Shown: one piece after another, positions 10,910 through 20,448 of the stretch
Numbering within the stretch: position 1 is the stretch's first letter
Layout: every line of letters starts with the position of its first letter
DNA from: Datura wrightii
Lineage: Eukaryota; Streptophyta; Magnoliopsida; Solanales; Solanaceae
Assembly: GCA_035772735.1 (NCBI GenBank)
Contig: JASDFA010000003.1
Coordinates: 125,541,001 to 125,605,000, forward strand
Reading direction: 5' to 3'
DNA: 64,000 bases
Translations under genes and position numbers: made by a program
Notes under the pieces: generated by a model
Database searches by the model: none
Seen by the model: the letters and a program-made list of their open reading frames with translations, nothing else
Told to the model about the DNA's origin: nothing

Positions 10910-11871
10910 ACCTTTGGTCATTTGTTACGTAGTTTTTGACTTCTGGGAGTAGTTTTTGATTGCTTGAAGTAGTGTTTGCTCAAGTTTATTCCATAGTTCA
11001 TTAAAGAAAACTTGTAAGCAGTTTGGAAGAAAGATAAGGTTCTATAACTAGGTTTTCTCTTCTTTACTTCATATTTTCACATGATGATAACTAACTATTT
11101 ATATTTTTACTTGTCTATGAGTGGCTAAACTGACATTCTAGGGTTGTGGCCATGGTGAAGGGTTGATTGTTTGACAGACTAAATAAACATGGTTTTGATT
11201 CTTCTTTTATGGTTGTTTGTATTTATTTCTGTTAATTTATTATTTATGGGATTGATCACCTTTTAAGTAGTCGATTGGCTTTTGATTGAACTTGGGAAAG
11301 GTAATCAAAAGGGTTAAAAATAAATAGAGAACGGGAATTCAAAGACCCTTGAACCCATTGGTGATAGGATAGAAGTTGTTGTTGAGGATAGGGATATACC
11401 CTTCAACCCCGTTTACTTGAATACAAGTAGTCATAGTTATCATTTCAATGTTCTCGTGCGACCACAGTGATATAGGCGTTAGGGTTCATGAAATAGTTTT
11501 GGATGCTAGGGATAGTCGCAAGAAATGGGATAGTAGCTTGCAACTAACAACTGTAGGAAGAATCATGGTAGTTTAATTACATCTGAAAAACTCAACCTGA
11601 AACCAACCAAGTGCCATTACCCTAATCTATCATCATTATCGAAATATAATCAAGCTTGCATTCGTTTTAGTTAATTTCACATTTGAAGTTTTAGTAGTTT
11701 AATTTTCCAAACCAATCTCCATTTTGCTTGTTTTGTAGATTAGTGAAATTAAAGTGCAACCTTATAACGATTAAATTGACAAGTCCTTGCGGGTACAATA
11801 TCTAGACTTAATAATCCTCCATTACTTGACGACCATGTGCGCTTGTATGCGCTTGGGCGACATCAAGTTTT

Positions 11872-11890
11872 TGGCACCGTTGTCGGGGAC
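11872..11890 (+). other. TE3 primer binding site (tRNA-Asp type)
   Basis: TGGCACCGTTGTCGGGGAC differs by two C-to-T type changes from the usual Athila/Tat primer site complementary to tRNA-Asp. It lies nine bases after the LTR end, as in TE2. Confidence 0.75.
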
Positions 11891-12011
11891 TTGAATGTTG
11901 TTTAATCATTTGTAGGTTAGAATTTTGTTACGCTAGTTTGTATTTACCGTTTGTTTCTTGTTTTTGTTGAAGTTCACAGGATTCTTTGCCTCAGTGTATT
12001 CCAAGAACGAG

Positions 12012-12170
12012 ATGTCACGGACCGACCTTGGCTTCTCTTGATCCTGAAATAGATAGAACCTTTTGAAGGTTAGCTATGGAAATCCTCGGGCAAGCAGCAG
12101 GTGAAGAGAATGAGAGAGTTCCAGTGATGCAATTTACTAGGCCGAATGTGGAGAATGCTTCTAAAGAAAT
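12012..12170 (+). pseudogene. TE3 gag N-terminal fragment
   Basis: After an ATG at 12012 a frameshifted reading gives an SLDPEIDRTF motif near 12034-12065, matching the start of Athila gag proteins. It breaks at 12170/12171, where the LTR of TE4 begins. A later gag portion resumes near 25300, so the core of gag is missing, apparently removed together with the 3' half of TE4. Confidence 0.55.
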
Positions 12171-12730
12171 TGTAATACCCCGAAAGCACCTAAGTTTAGA
12201 CCCGGGATTAAAATTTGAAGTCGGCTGAAAAATTGGGAAAATAGTGCAAGACGGATGATGTCACGACTCATGGTTGGAAACCACAGGTTGTTGTTAGCAG
12301 CCATGGGAGGAATTGGACTCTAGCAGTTGGAGATACCACAGGTCATCTAACGACACGTGGTGAGAGGCAACGACCCGTGGTCACCAGTTGGGGTTTGGGT
12401 TGCCAGATCTCCAGTGGACTTAACGAATCGGTACCATGACTCGTTAGAGGGAACAACGACTCATGGTAAGGAAAATCTCAAGGTATTCAGGGGACAAGCG
12501 GCGACTGACCCAATGATCCATTTGATCAAAGGATGAGTCGTCTTGTCGAGCCGTGGTATGACTCTGGGATCAGGTCTTGATAAGTGCATATGACGGGTCA
12601 TACCACGAGTCGTGGTAGCTTCCAACGACTAGTTGGTACTCCTGTTGGATCGATCAGTGCAAAAATTTCTAGGTATTTCATTAAGGTTATTTTGACTTAC
12701 CTATGCTCTAGGGCCCTAAACTACGTCGTT

Positions 12731-12741
12731 TTATATATTTT
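12731..12741 (+). promoter_or_regulatory. Possible TATA box of TE4 LTR
   Basis: TTATATATTTT follows directly after the conserved 17-nt motif at 12717-12733 and is the best TATA-like sequence in this half of the LTR. In the other chromovirus LTRs this place reads TTTTAAG or TTTTATG, so the call is tentative. Confidence 0.35.
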
Positions 12742-13121
12742 TATGGGCGTGATACGATAGGTTAAGACCCTCTAATTATCCTCATTCCCATGCATGAAAG
12801 TTAGGACAATTTTACAGAGATCAAGCTATTCCTTAAGCTCTTCCCTATCAATTCTCCCTTGGGCATTCAAGCAACCTTAGAATCTGATTTTACTCAGGTA
12901 TTAGGGTTATGAATGGGTGTTTCCGTTCACACCCATTCCTATTCTCTATTAACTTACGAAAATCTATCAAAAATCTAATGGGGTTTTAAATTCAATTTTT
13001 TGTGAAAGTCTAATGATTTACTAATGGCCTATGATGATTTGTGTTTTACATCATATTTTATGGATTTTGACTAGATTTTACAACTATTTTTGCTAATAAA
13101 ATTATTGATTTTGATTTCTAC

Positions 13122-13126
13122 TCAAT
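13122..13126 (+). other. Target site duplication of TE5, left copy (TCAAT)
   Basis: TCAAT directly precedes the TE5 5' LTR and is repeated at 23012-23016 directly after its 3' LTR. A perfect 5-bp duplication is the normal Ty3/gypsy integration footprint. Confidence 0.9.
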
Positions 13127-13247
13127 TGTTATACCCCGTAAGATTTCCGACACCTAGATGGCCGATTCACACGGTAATTAAGCATATTTGAAAGCCATAC
13201 ATGCTAGAGAAAGGCCCGGAAAAGGATCGGACGGATAGCCTGTCGAA

Positions 13248-13334
13248 CCATCACGGAAGGAGCCGAGGCAGAGTCCCTCCGCGATGGCAACGTGTCACGG
13301 AGGTGGAGCCTCCACATTGGCTCCGTGACACGTT
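13248..13334 (+). promoter_or_regulatory. Two adjacent hairpins upstream of the TE5 TATA box
   Basis: Hairpin 1 has arms CCATCACGG (13248-13256) and CCGCGATGG (13279-13287); its partner copy in the 3' LTR is a perfect 9-bp stem. Hairpin 2 has 14-bp perfect arms AACGTGTCACGGAG (13289-13302) and CTCCGTGACACGTT (13321-13334), with a second nested palindrome GTGGAG-C-CTCCAC (13303-13315). They end 19 bp before the TATA box. In DNA they could be cruciform or paired protein sites. Confidence 0.7.
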
Positions 13335-13353
13335 GGCCCTGTCCAGGCTCAAG

Positions 13354-13360
13354 TATATAA
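13354..13360 (+). promoter_or_regulatory. TATA box of TE5 5' LTR
   Basis: TATATAA within CAAGTATATAAGCCCC, unchanged in the 3' LTR at 20676-20682. Position and flanking GC-rich DNA fit a plant core promoter. Confidence 0.65.
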
Positions 13361-14831
13361 GCCCCACTTCGGTTTAATTTCATTTAAACTCATTATAATT
13401 TCCAGAAAACGCAGGAGAACAGGGAGAGACGAAGAGGGTAAATATATTTTCATTCGATTACGCTGCCAAACGTAGTCCAAACCCAAATTAACCTCAGATA
13501 CCGAGGTATTTAGCAGCAGAGAGCATTCCTACGGATTTAGTTTCGCGAAATACGGTCGACGAATCGTCGAGCTACTGGGCTAAGGTAAGTATAATTGCTC
13601 CAAACTAATGTCCATGTATTCCTAGCTATGAAGTGAATATTTCTCCCTTCTGGACTTCGGAAAAATAGCGAGTTTTCGACCGTCTTTCGATAAGCCTAAG
13701 TTTAGGCTATAATTATATCGAAAGTGATGTCGTCCTTCAGAATAAAGTTGTATTTAGTACTGATTGACATATATATGAATGCAGTTGGGAGGAATAGCGG
13801 AAATACTGACCCAGATACGCCAGTTAGTCGGGAAATCAGAAGCGAAGGTATGTAAAGCTAGTTTCCTCGGCAAGTTAGTAAATCTCGGTATAGTAAAGCA
13901 ATTTAAAGGCAGTAGAATATTCAGAAGTCATGTGTTATGTTTATTACGAATGTTGGTACGATATTAGAAGCATCAGGTTATAATTACCACGAAACTTGAT
14001 AGCACGATATAGATTCTAATACAAGTGTTAGGAACTGCACAGCATGCTCAGTATGTGATGTAGTACAGAATGTTAGGATATTATCGTATTCAGTTGAAAC
14101 CCAGTAAAGCAATGTAATATCTGTAAGACATCTCAGAAGTAGAATGATAGGTTAAAATGAAGTTTAGAAAACATGTTAGAGATAGTAAATCATGTTACTA
14201 TAGAAACTCAGCATACAACATGGTTTTCAGCAGAAAGACTATATCTTGTCCAGTGTTAGACTCAGTACGGTATGGCAGAAGATTATATATTATATATGCA
14301 TACTATTTTCAGTCTCAGCATGTGTTAAGTATGTACATATTACTATTACTAGCTCAGCATATAGTATGTACAAATACTTTACTACTATTAGCTTCAGTAT
14401 ATGGGATATGCAGACAGTATTACCAGTTGAGAGCGTTGTATTGTTTTGGGGTTGGTTTACCTAGCATCCATGACTTCCCCAGGGTTAATAGCTATATCGA
14501 CTCGTCCGCCAGAGGATGAGGATACGTCACTCTACGGAGTGGCATGCCGTCCCACAGGGGACGAAGATGGGATGCCAGTTTTCCCCATATTGTGCCTTGA
14601 TCGGCCCTTACACACCCCTGTCGAGAGGATACGCTTGGGTGTTGATTCAGGAGTCCCCCGGTCTCAGATGCAGTTATAGTCAGGTGCTCAGCGAGCCCAA
14701 GTGCATACCCAGGGGACCGGCGGGATGCTTACAGCGATTATAGGAGATGGGATGACCGGGGTAGGGGTATAGATTCTGTGCTAGTTGTACCTCCCGGCTT
14801 ATGGGGGCCGGGAAAGGTTTGTGTGTGCTAT

Positions 14832-14851
14832 ATTATGTTATGTTATGTTAT
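14832..14851 (+). repeat. TTATG pentamer repeat
   Basis: Three to four tandem TTATG units, kept in the 3' LTR near 22143-22163. The length is similar in both copies. Confidence 0.7.
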
Positions 14852-15702
14852 GCCATGTTACATTAGACACGATTAGTTCGGCAGTAGAACGATATGTCTC
14901 CAGGTATGACTCCTGCTCCTTCCAGTATAATTAAGAGAAGGTATGATTTACATTATCAGACAGTTAATCTATTCCCTCCTACTTCAGTTTCATCAGTTGT
15001 ATTGTTGTTTTCAGATATTTCCTTCAGTTATTGCTTTACATACTCAGTACCAGTGGTACTGACGCTCGGTGGGGCACTGCATTACTTGCCTGCAGGTACT
15101 CATAGACGAGCAGGCGATACCTCGTGATTCCTGTCAGCGATCGAGTATTCAGCTCCTGTCATCCGGAGACTGAATCCTAGAGGTGTATTTCATTTTCTTT
15201 TGTTGTACAGTACGGGTAGATCGGGGCCCTATCCCGATCATTTCTATTTCTATTCCTAGAGGCTTCCAGTTTGTATATATTTCCCTGTTGTCAGTTGAGC
15301 CGGTCGTGTGAGGCCATGTAGTCGTATAGCTGTTAGTACTTTTATCTCTTTTATGTTGGTCGTGTGGGGCCATAGTTTGACAGTAGTGGTGACCTTGCCG
15401 GTCACGTAGCTTTCCAATATTTCATTGTCAAGTTACAGATAACTAGACAGCATGGTGGCCTTGTCGGCCCGCATAGGTTTCCCTATATTGAATATGTTCT
15501 GGTTAGCTGTCATGACAGGTACAAGAGGCTATAGGCCAATGGGCCGGGGGCTGTGTTTACAGCCGTTATATAGCCCTTTGTTTCCAGAAATGTGGGTTAG
15601 AGCCAGCCAGACACCAGATGTGCCCAGGCTCAGCAGTCTAGCAGTTCAGGTCCTAGTAGGGCACTAGATGCCAGTCATACCCCCAAGGCGGGGTGTGACA
15701 AA

Positions 15703-15717
15703 CTTCGTGTCAGAGCA
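15703..15717 (+). other. TE5 primer binding site (initiator tRNA-Met like)
   Basis: CTTCGTGTCAGAGCA two bases after the LTR resembles the usual TTGGTATCAGAGC complement of initiator tRNA-Met, with two mismatches in the core. Confidence 0.65.
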
Positions 15718-18120
15718 GGTCGTGTCCCAGGGAGTCTGCAAGCCGTGCTAAGTAGAGTCTTGTCTATGGATGTGTTGTGCACCACATACTATAGGCAGGA
15801 GGCAGCGAGGCATAATAGGATGGTTACCCTTCTTCCATACTCGGTCGTGCCATAGCACAGTACAGTACAGGGTTGGTCCTTTTAAAACTTATCATATTCT
15901 TTAAATACAGATACAAGTCAGACCAGCGAGATCCTATCCCAAGCAGAAGATCAGATATAGTAACAGGAAAGAATATCAGCCAGTTACAAGGTAACTACAG
16001 CAGCAGGAGGAGGTAACAGGGACCTCCCAGTGTTATCTTTTTATTGGTACCATCCCCAGTATATGTCGATAACTTCAGAATAGGAAGTCATAAGCGTAAC
16101 ATATAAATTAGTCGATTTATTTGTTAGATATATATGTAAGACCTGATTAAGATAGTAGACAATATTAAATTATTAGATAAGTGTGAGAAAGAGAGGGAAA
16201 TGTAGGATCCCCACCTCCATTCCTACAGGTGTGGTATAGTTCCATGTCTTCATTTTGTTGCGGTAAGAAAAAGTCATTCCTACCCCTTAGTTTTGATCCC
16301 GGTGTAGCAAAGGGCATAAGGATTGAGACGATGTTGCCCAAAGCAGGCAGTAAGTGAAAGGTGGGTTGGTTGATTCCAGAAAGTGTTAGAAACAGTAAGG
16401 AGCCCTTATGATTATCTAAGTTGTGTAGACCTTCACGGAAATAAGTCAAAAGAGCAAGTAAGACTACTAGCTTACTCGAAGTGGGTGTAGGAGATCCGTC
16501 AATGATGGACTCTCAGTAAGAGTCAAGTTCAAGTCAGGAAAGGGTTGAATCCGCCGTGGCATGCTAACGACGGCAGGGTATGTCTGCAAGATAATAGTTA
16601 TAATCTTAGCTGTGATATCAAAACACAAGGAGATTATATGAATAAGATGGGTCCGACTGCAAGTCAGAAGAAGTATAGGTTGGAACTTGACTGGCAACCT
16701 TATTGACAGTGTAAGGCAGGTACCTTGAACCCCATAGCGCAGTTTAAGGAAGATGAAGGTGAAGAGCATGAATACTAGATTTTGAGGGGAAATCAGAATC
16801 ACCTCTAGATTGATAGAACACCGTGTATTAAGGACAAAACCTTAGACGAACGGTTAAGAGATAGTAAGGTTGTAGTTTAGAATGTTGCAGTATGTCCGCC
16901 CAAGGAGAAGGTAAGAGGGTACCGAACCAGAGACTCCAATCTAGTGTGGTCCAGAGACAAGGTCCAATAGACAGTCACGGGCCTTAATATAATGCCAAGT
17001 AAGGCTACAAGGTTCGGATGTTGACCCCACATTGTAAGAGTGGCGAAATTTCAAATAGCAGATCATAACTAAAGTGCATGTGTGTGTTGCTTCCAGAATG
17101 GAATGAAAAAATGAAATCCCATGAAATGATACGAGAGGATATGAGATATCATTAGGCCGTAGGAGCGGTATATCATGTGCAGTATGAAATCCAGTAAGGC
17201 ATGTTAGAGATTACGTATCACCACAAATTCAATATGTATTGTACATAGTTGTTGATATATATATATATATATCTACAGATGATAGATATGATGTAAGTAG
17301 ATGGCAATGAGGGTTACAGTCACACAGATTTTGGTTAGCTGCTAGGAAATATATACAGATTGTACTACAGGACCCCTTACCAAAAGAGAGGGGGGCATGT
17401 TAAGTGGTCGTACATCATTTTCCCAGCCTTGTAGGTGAGAGTCGGCCTTAGTCAACCTAGCAGCTATTATGCGGAACACCCCACAAGTCAGCCGACCGTC
17501 TCAGTCAGACAAACCTGTGGGTACCCCAAGAAAGAGTCCATATCAGTAGTTAGTGACGGACTAGTACTTCAGCTGGTTCTCGTAAGGTATTCAGATACAG
17601 AGCCCTAACAGAAGGCCAGTCTTTACAGAATGGCTCATAAGACTGAGAATTTCCAAGGACAGTAATATAAATCCAAGGGGGTACGAATAAGGCGTAAGAA
17701 GTTGGTAGTGCTCTGCTAGCATGGTATTTACTAAGACAAGGAGATCGGTAGGTTCCCTATGAAGATCCAGGGACCGATCGCCTGAGAGTAGGTTGGACTA
17801 AGCACAACACCACAATTGTTCAATTAGGAGGACGAAACAGTTAGCTGTCCACAACCCCGCAGTTGTGCATGAGCTACAGATGTCGAGTAGGACATGTAGA
17901 GCATCGTTAGACTATTGCAGCATTCGGATCATTTAACCCAGTTATTTAGTTAGTCAAGGTTATTCAGCCAGACTATTAGAGATCATGATCTTTGTCAGGA
18001 TCCGCTGATCAGATATGGGCACATGGTGTGTAGATAGTCGTTCAGGTTATCTCAGCAACAAGTAGCCTTAGCATGCGGCCAGAAGGCTAGATGAGCTCTA
18101 GCTATACCGGTGGATTACTT
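15718..18120 (+). other. TE5 interior without recognisable genes
   Basis: The part after the primer site (to about 15900) looks like a 5' leader. A possible gag start near 15905-16000 (basic, Arg/Ser-rich in one frame) quickly breaks up. From about 16020 to 18120 I could not recognise gag, protease or the N-terminal half of RT in any frame. Open stretches at 16165-16449 and 16467-16802 on the minus strand show no domain. It may be a fast-decayed gag region or foreign filler of a large non-coding derivative. Confidence 0.5.
17255..17272 (+). repeat. (AT)n microsatellite
   Basis: A pure AT dinucleotide run of nine units inside the TE5 interior. Confidence 0.9.
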
Positions 18121-18685
18121 GTCAGATTCTCCAGTATAATAAACCAGTATGATCGTCAGTTATATGTCAATTTTTCTAAATGTGAATTTTGGCTGAGTTG
18201 AGTAGCCTTTTTGGTCACATTATATCAGAGGCTGGTGTACAGGTAGATACACAGAAAAATTGAAGCAGCGAAGACATAGCCCAGACCTACCACTTCGATT
18301 GAAGTACGCAATCCCTGTGGTTAGCAGGCTACTACAGAGGGTTTGTGGAAGGATCTTCCACCTTAGCAGCACCTCTAACTAAATTGACACAGAAGGCAGC
18401 AAAGTTCCGGCAGACTGAGGCGTGTGAGCAGAACTTCCAGGAGTTAAAAGACAGGTTAACATCAGCCCCAGTGTTAGTATCGCCAGAAGGTACAGAGGGT
18501 TGATGTAGCATGGTAAAGTAATAGCTCATGCTTTCAGGCAGTTGAAAAAAAAACATGAAAAGAATTATCTTACCCATGACCTGGAATTAGCTGCAGTAGT
18601 TTATGCCTTAAAGAGTGAATATTTTGTATCACCCAGGAAGGGCTAATGTGGTAGCAGATGCCCTTAGCCGTAAATCTATGGGGAG
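18121..18685 (+). pseudogene. TE5 pol: RT C-terminal part and RNase H, deleted
   Basis: The sequence enters RT at the end of the palm: a YVNFSKCEFWL-like stretch near 18163-18195, GHIISEAGVQVDTQ near 18212-18255, then AGYYRGFVEGSSTLAAPLTK near 18322-18385. RNase H follows with KKHEKNYLTHDLELAAVVYALK near 18548-18614, after which an internal deletion joins it to HPGRANVVADALSR near 18632-18672. The RNase H start, much of its middle and the whole RT active site are missing. Confidence 0.75.
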
Positions 18686-20186
18686 TTGGCATACTTGCAT
18701 CCTGAACAACGAGAATGGGCCCGAGAATTACACCAATTAGCCGGTTTAGCCGTTCACATAGCAGAAATAAAGGATAATAGAGTGATAATACAGAATGTCG
18801 CAGTGTTGTTGTTAGTGGTGGAAGAGGAACGACAGTATGGAGACCCTAGCCGGGTTCAACTTGAACACAAGGTTCAGTAAGGAGACGTGACATATTTTTA
18901 GATAATCGGCCACATTTGTGTTCCAGATATTTTGGGGCATCGCCAGCAGATTATGAGCGAGGCGCATTACGCCCGCTATTCTCTCCACCCAGGCGCGACG
19001 AAAATGTACCATGATATCAAAGAAAACTACTGGTGGCCAGGTATGAAATGAGAAATTGTTAAATTTGTAGCTCAGTGTCCTAACTGCCAACAGGTGAAAG
19101 CAGAACATCAGAAACCAAGCGGTTTGACCCAGGACATAGCTATGCCTCTCTGGAAATGGGAAGCAGTAAACATGGACTTTGTAGCAGGATTACCCCGTAC
19201 CAGGCATAGACATGATTCAACCTAGGTAATTGTTGACAGACTGATGAAATCAGCCCATTTCCTGCCAGTAAAAGCTACTTTCTCTGCCAAAGATTACGTC
19301 GAATTGCATATCAGAGAAATAGTTAGATTACACGGTGTTCCAATATCTATTAACTCTGATAGAGGAGCACAATTTACGGCTAGATTGTGACAGTCATTTC
19401 AGAGAGGTCTGGGGACGCAGATTAATTTGAGCACAGCATTCCTAAGCGCACTATTCAGACGCTCGAGGACATGGTACGAGCGTGTGTGCTAGATTTTGGA
19501 GGTAGCTGGGATGAGCATTTGCCGTTAATTAAATTTGCTTATAATAACAGCTATCACTCAGCCATCCAGATGGCGCCTTTCAAGGCATTATATGGGCAAA
19601 AATGCAGATCACTGATTGGTTGGTTTGAAATAGGAGAATCAGCGTTGGTTGGGCCAGACATCGTTCAGCAGTCAGAAGAGAAAGTAAAACTTATCAGAGA
19701 ACGTCTACACAGAGTCGCCAGAAATCATAGGCAGATGTATGGCGCAGGAACTTGGAATTTGATGTAAATGAATGGGTATTTTGAAAATATCCCTAATGAA
19801 AGGGGTGATGAGATTCGGCAAGAAGGGTAAGCTCAGTCCGAGGTTTGTTGAGCCTTATCAGATTCATCGAAGGATAGGCCGAGTAGCATATGAGTTGAAC
19901 TTGCCTCCAGAATTAGAATCCGTTCATCCGGTCTTCCATGTATCTATAGTGAGGAAATGCATAGGAGACCCGTCCAGAGCAGTCCCAGTCCAGGATATCC
20001 AGGTTACAGAAAAGCTGGCCTATGAAGAGGTTCCAATAGCTATCCTAGATAGATAGATTCGTAGATTGAGGACTAAAGATATTGCGTCTGTCAAGGTATT
20101 GTGGCGTAACAGGAACCGAGAGGAGATGACATGGGAAGTGGAGGAAGATATGAAGACCAGATATCCTCACTTATTCCAGGCCTAGT
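18686..20186 (+). pseudogene. TE5 integrase with chromodomain-like tail, pseudogene
   Basis: HHCC zinc domain near 18955-19095 (ARYSLHPGATKMYHD; AQCPNCQQVKAEHQ). Catalytic Asp 1 is kept in NMDFVAGLP near 19170-19196 and Asp 2 in SINSDRGAQF near 19347-19376. The segment with the catalytic Glu is shortened: sequence runs from a Leu-Ser-Thr-Ala-Phe context straight into KRTIQTLEDM near 19446-19472, so the DDE triad is incomplete. An open stretch 19471-19767 carries the DDE C-terminal part (FAYNNSYHSAIQMAPFKALY). NLPPELESVHPVFHVSIVRK and the chromodomain-like RLRTKDIASVKVLW-type tail (about 20060-20105) finish it. Stops occur near 19047 and 19225. Confidence 0.8.
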
Positions 20187-20435
20187 CAGGCGACAAGTAT
20201 GTCCGTATTATTACTTATGCAATACCTTATAGTTGGGTATGAATAAGTGAGAAAGATTGATATTTAGCTATCCAGTGAATCCTAAAGTATTGCGTGCCGT
20301 ACCTGTGTTGAACTTTTCTGCATTTCAGGTTTTTCCTATAGTCCATATTATAGGGGAAACTCTGCCGAAATTTTCCTAGATAGTAAGTTGAGAAGTCCTC
20401 TATATAGAAGTTTACATTCGAGGACGAATGTTCTT

Positions 20436-20448
20436 AAGGGGGGGAGAA
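20436..20448 (+). other. TE5 polypurine tract
   Basis: AAGGGGGGGAGAA lies directly before the 3' LTR and after TTCGAGGACGAATGTTC, the lead-in shared by the other chromoviruses here. Confidence 0.85.

Larger units (their letters stand above)
10425..11862 (+). repeat. TE3 5' LTR
   Basis: It begins TGTTGGGCATATTTTCATGC and ends GCTTGGGCGACA, 1438 bp, followed at once by the Athila-type primer site. The same sequence recurs at 57780-59220 in the same orientation with roughly one difference in ten bases over the parts I compared. It includes a run of imperfect repeats near 10630-10800 and a TATA box near 10898. Confidence 0.88.
13127..15700 (+). repeat. TE5 5' LTR
   Basis: It starts TGTTATACCCCGTAAG, ends CAAGGCGGGGTGTGACA, and matches 20449-23011 along its whole length. 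It contains paired hairpins (13248-13334), a TATA box (13354-13360) and a TTATG pentamer run at 14832-14851. Short open stretches at 14157-14519 and 14894-15127 recur in the other LTR but show no domain and no codon constraint that I can see, so I do not call them genes. Confidence 0.93.

Noticed and set aside
14157..14519. 120-codon open stretch repeated as a longer one at 21480-21956, suggesting a conserved gene.
   Set aside because: Both lie at the same place in the two TE5 LTRs, so the similarity is LTR identity. No domain and no sign of codon constraint.
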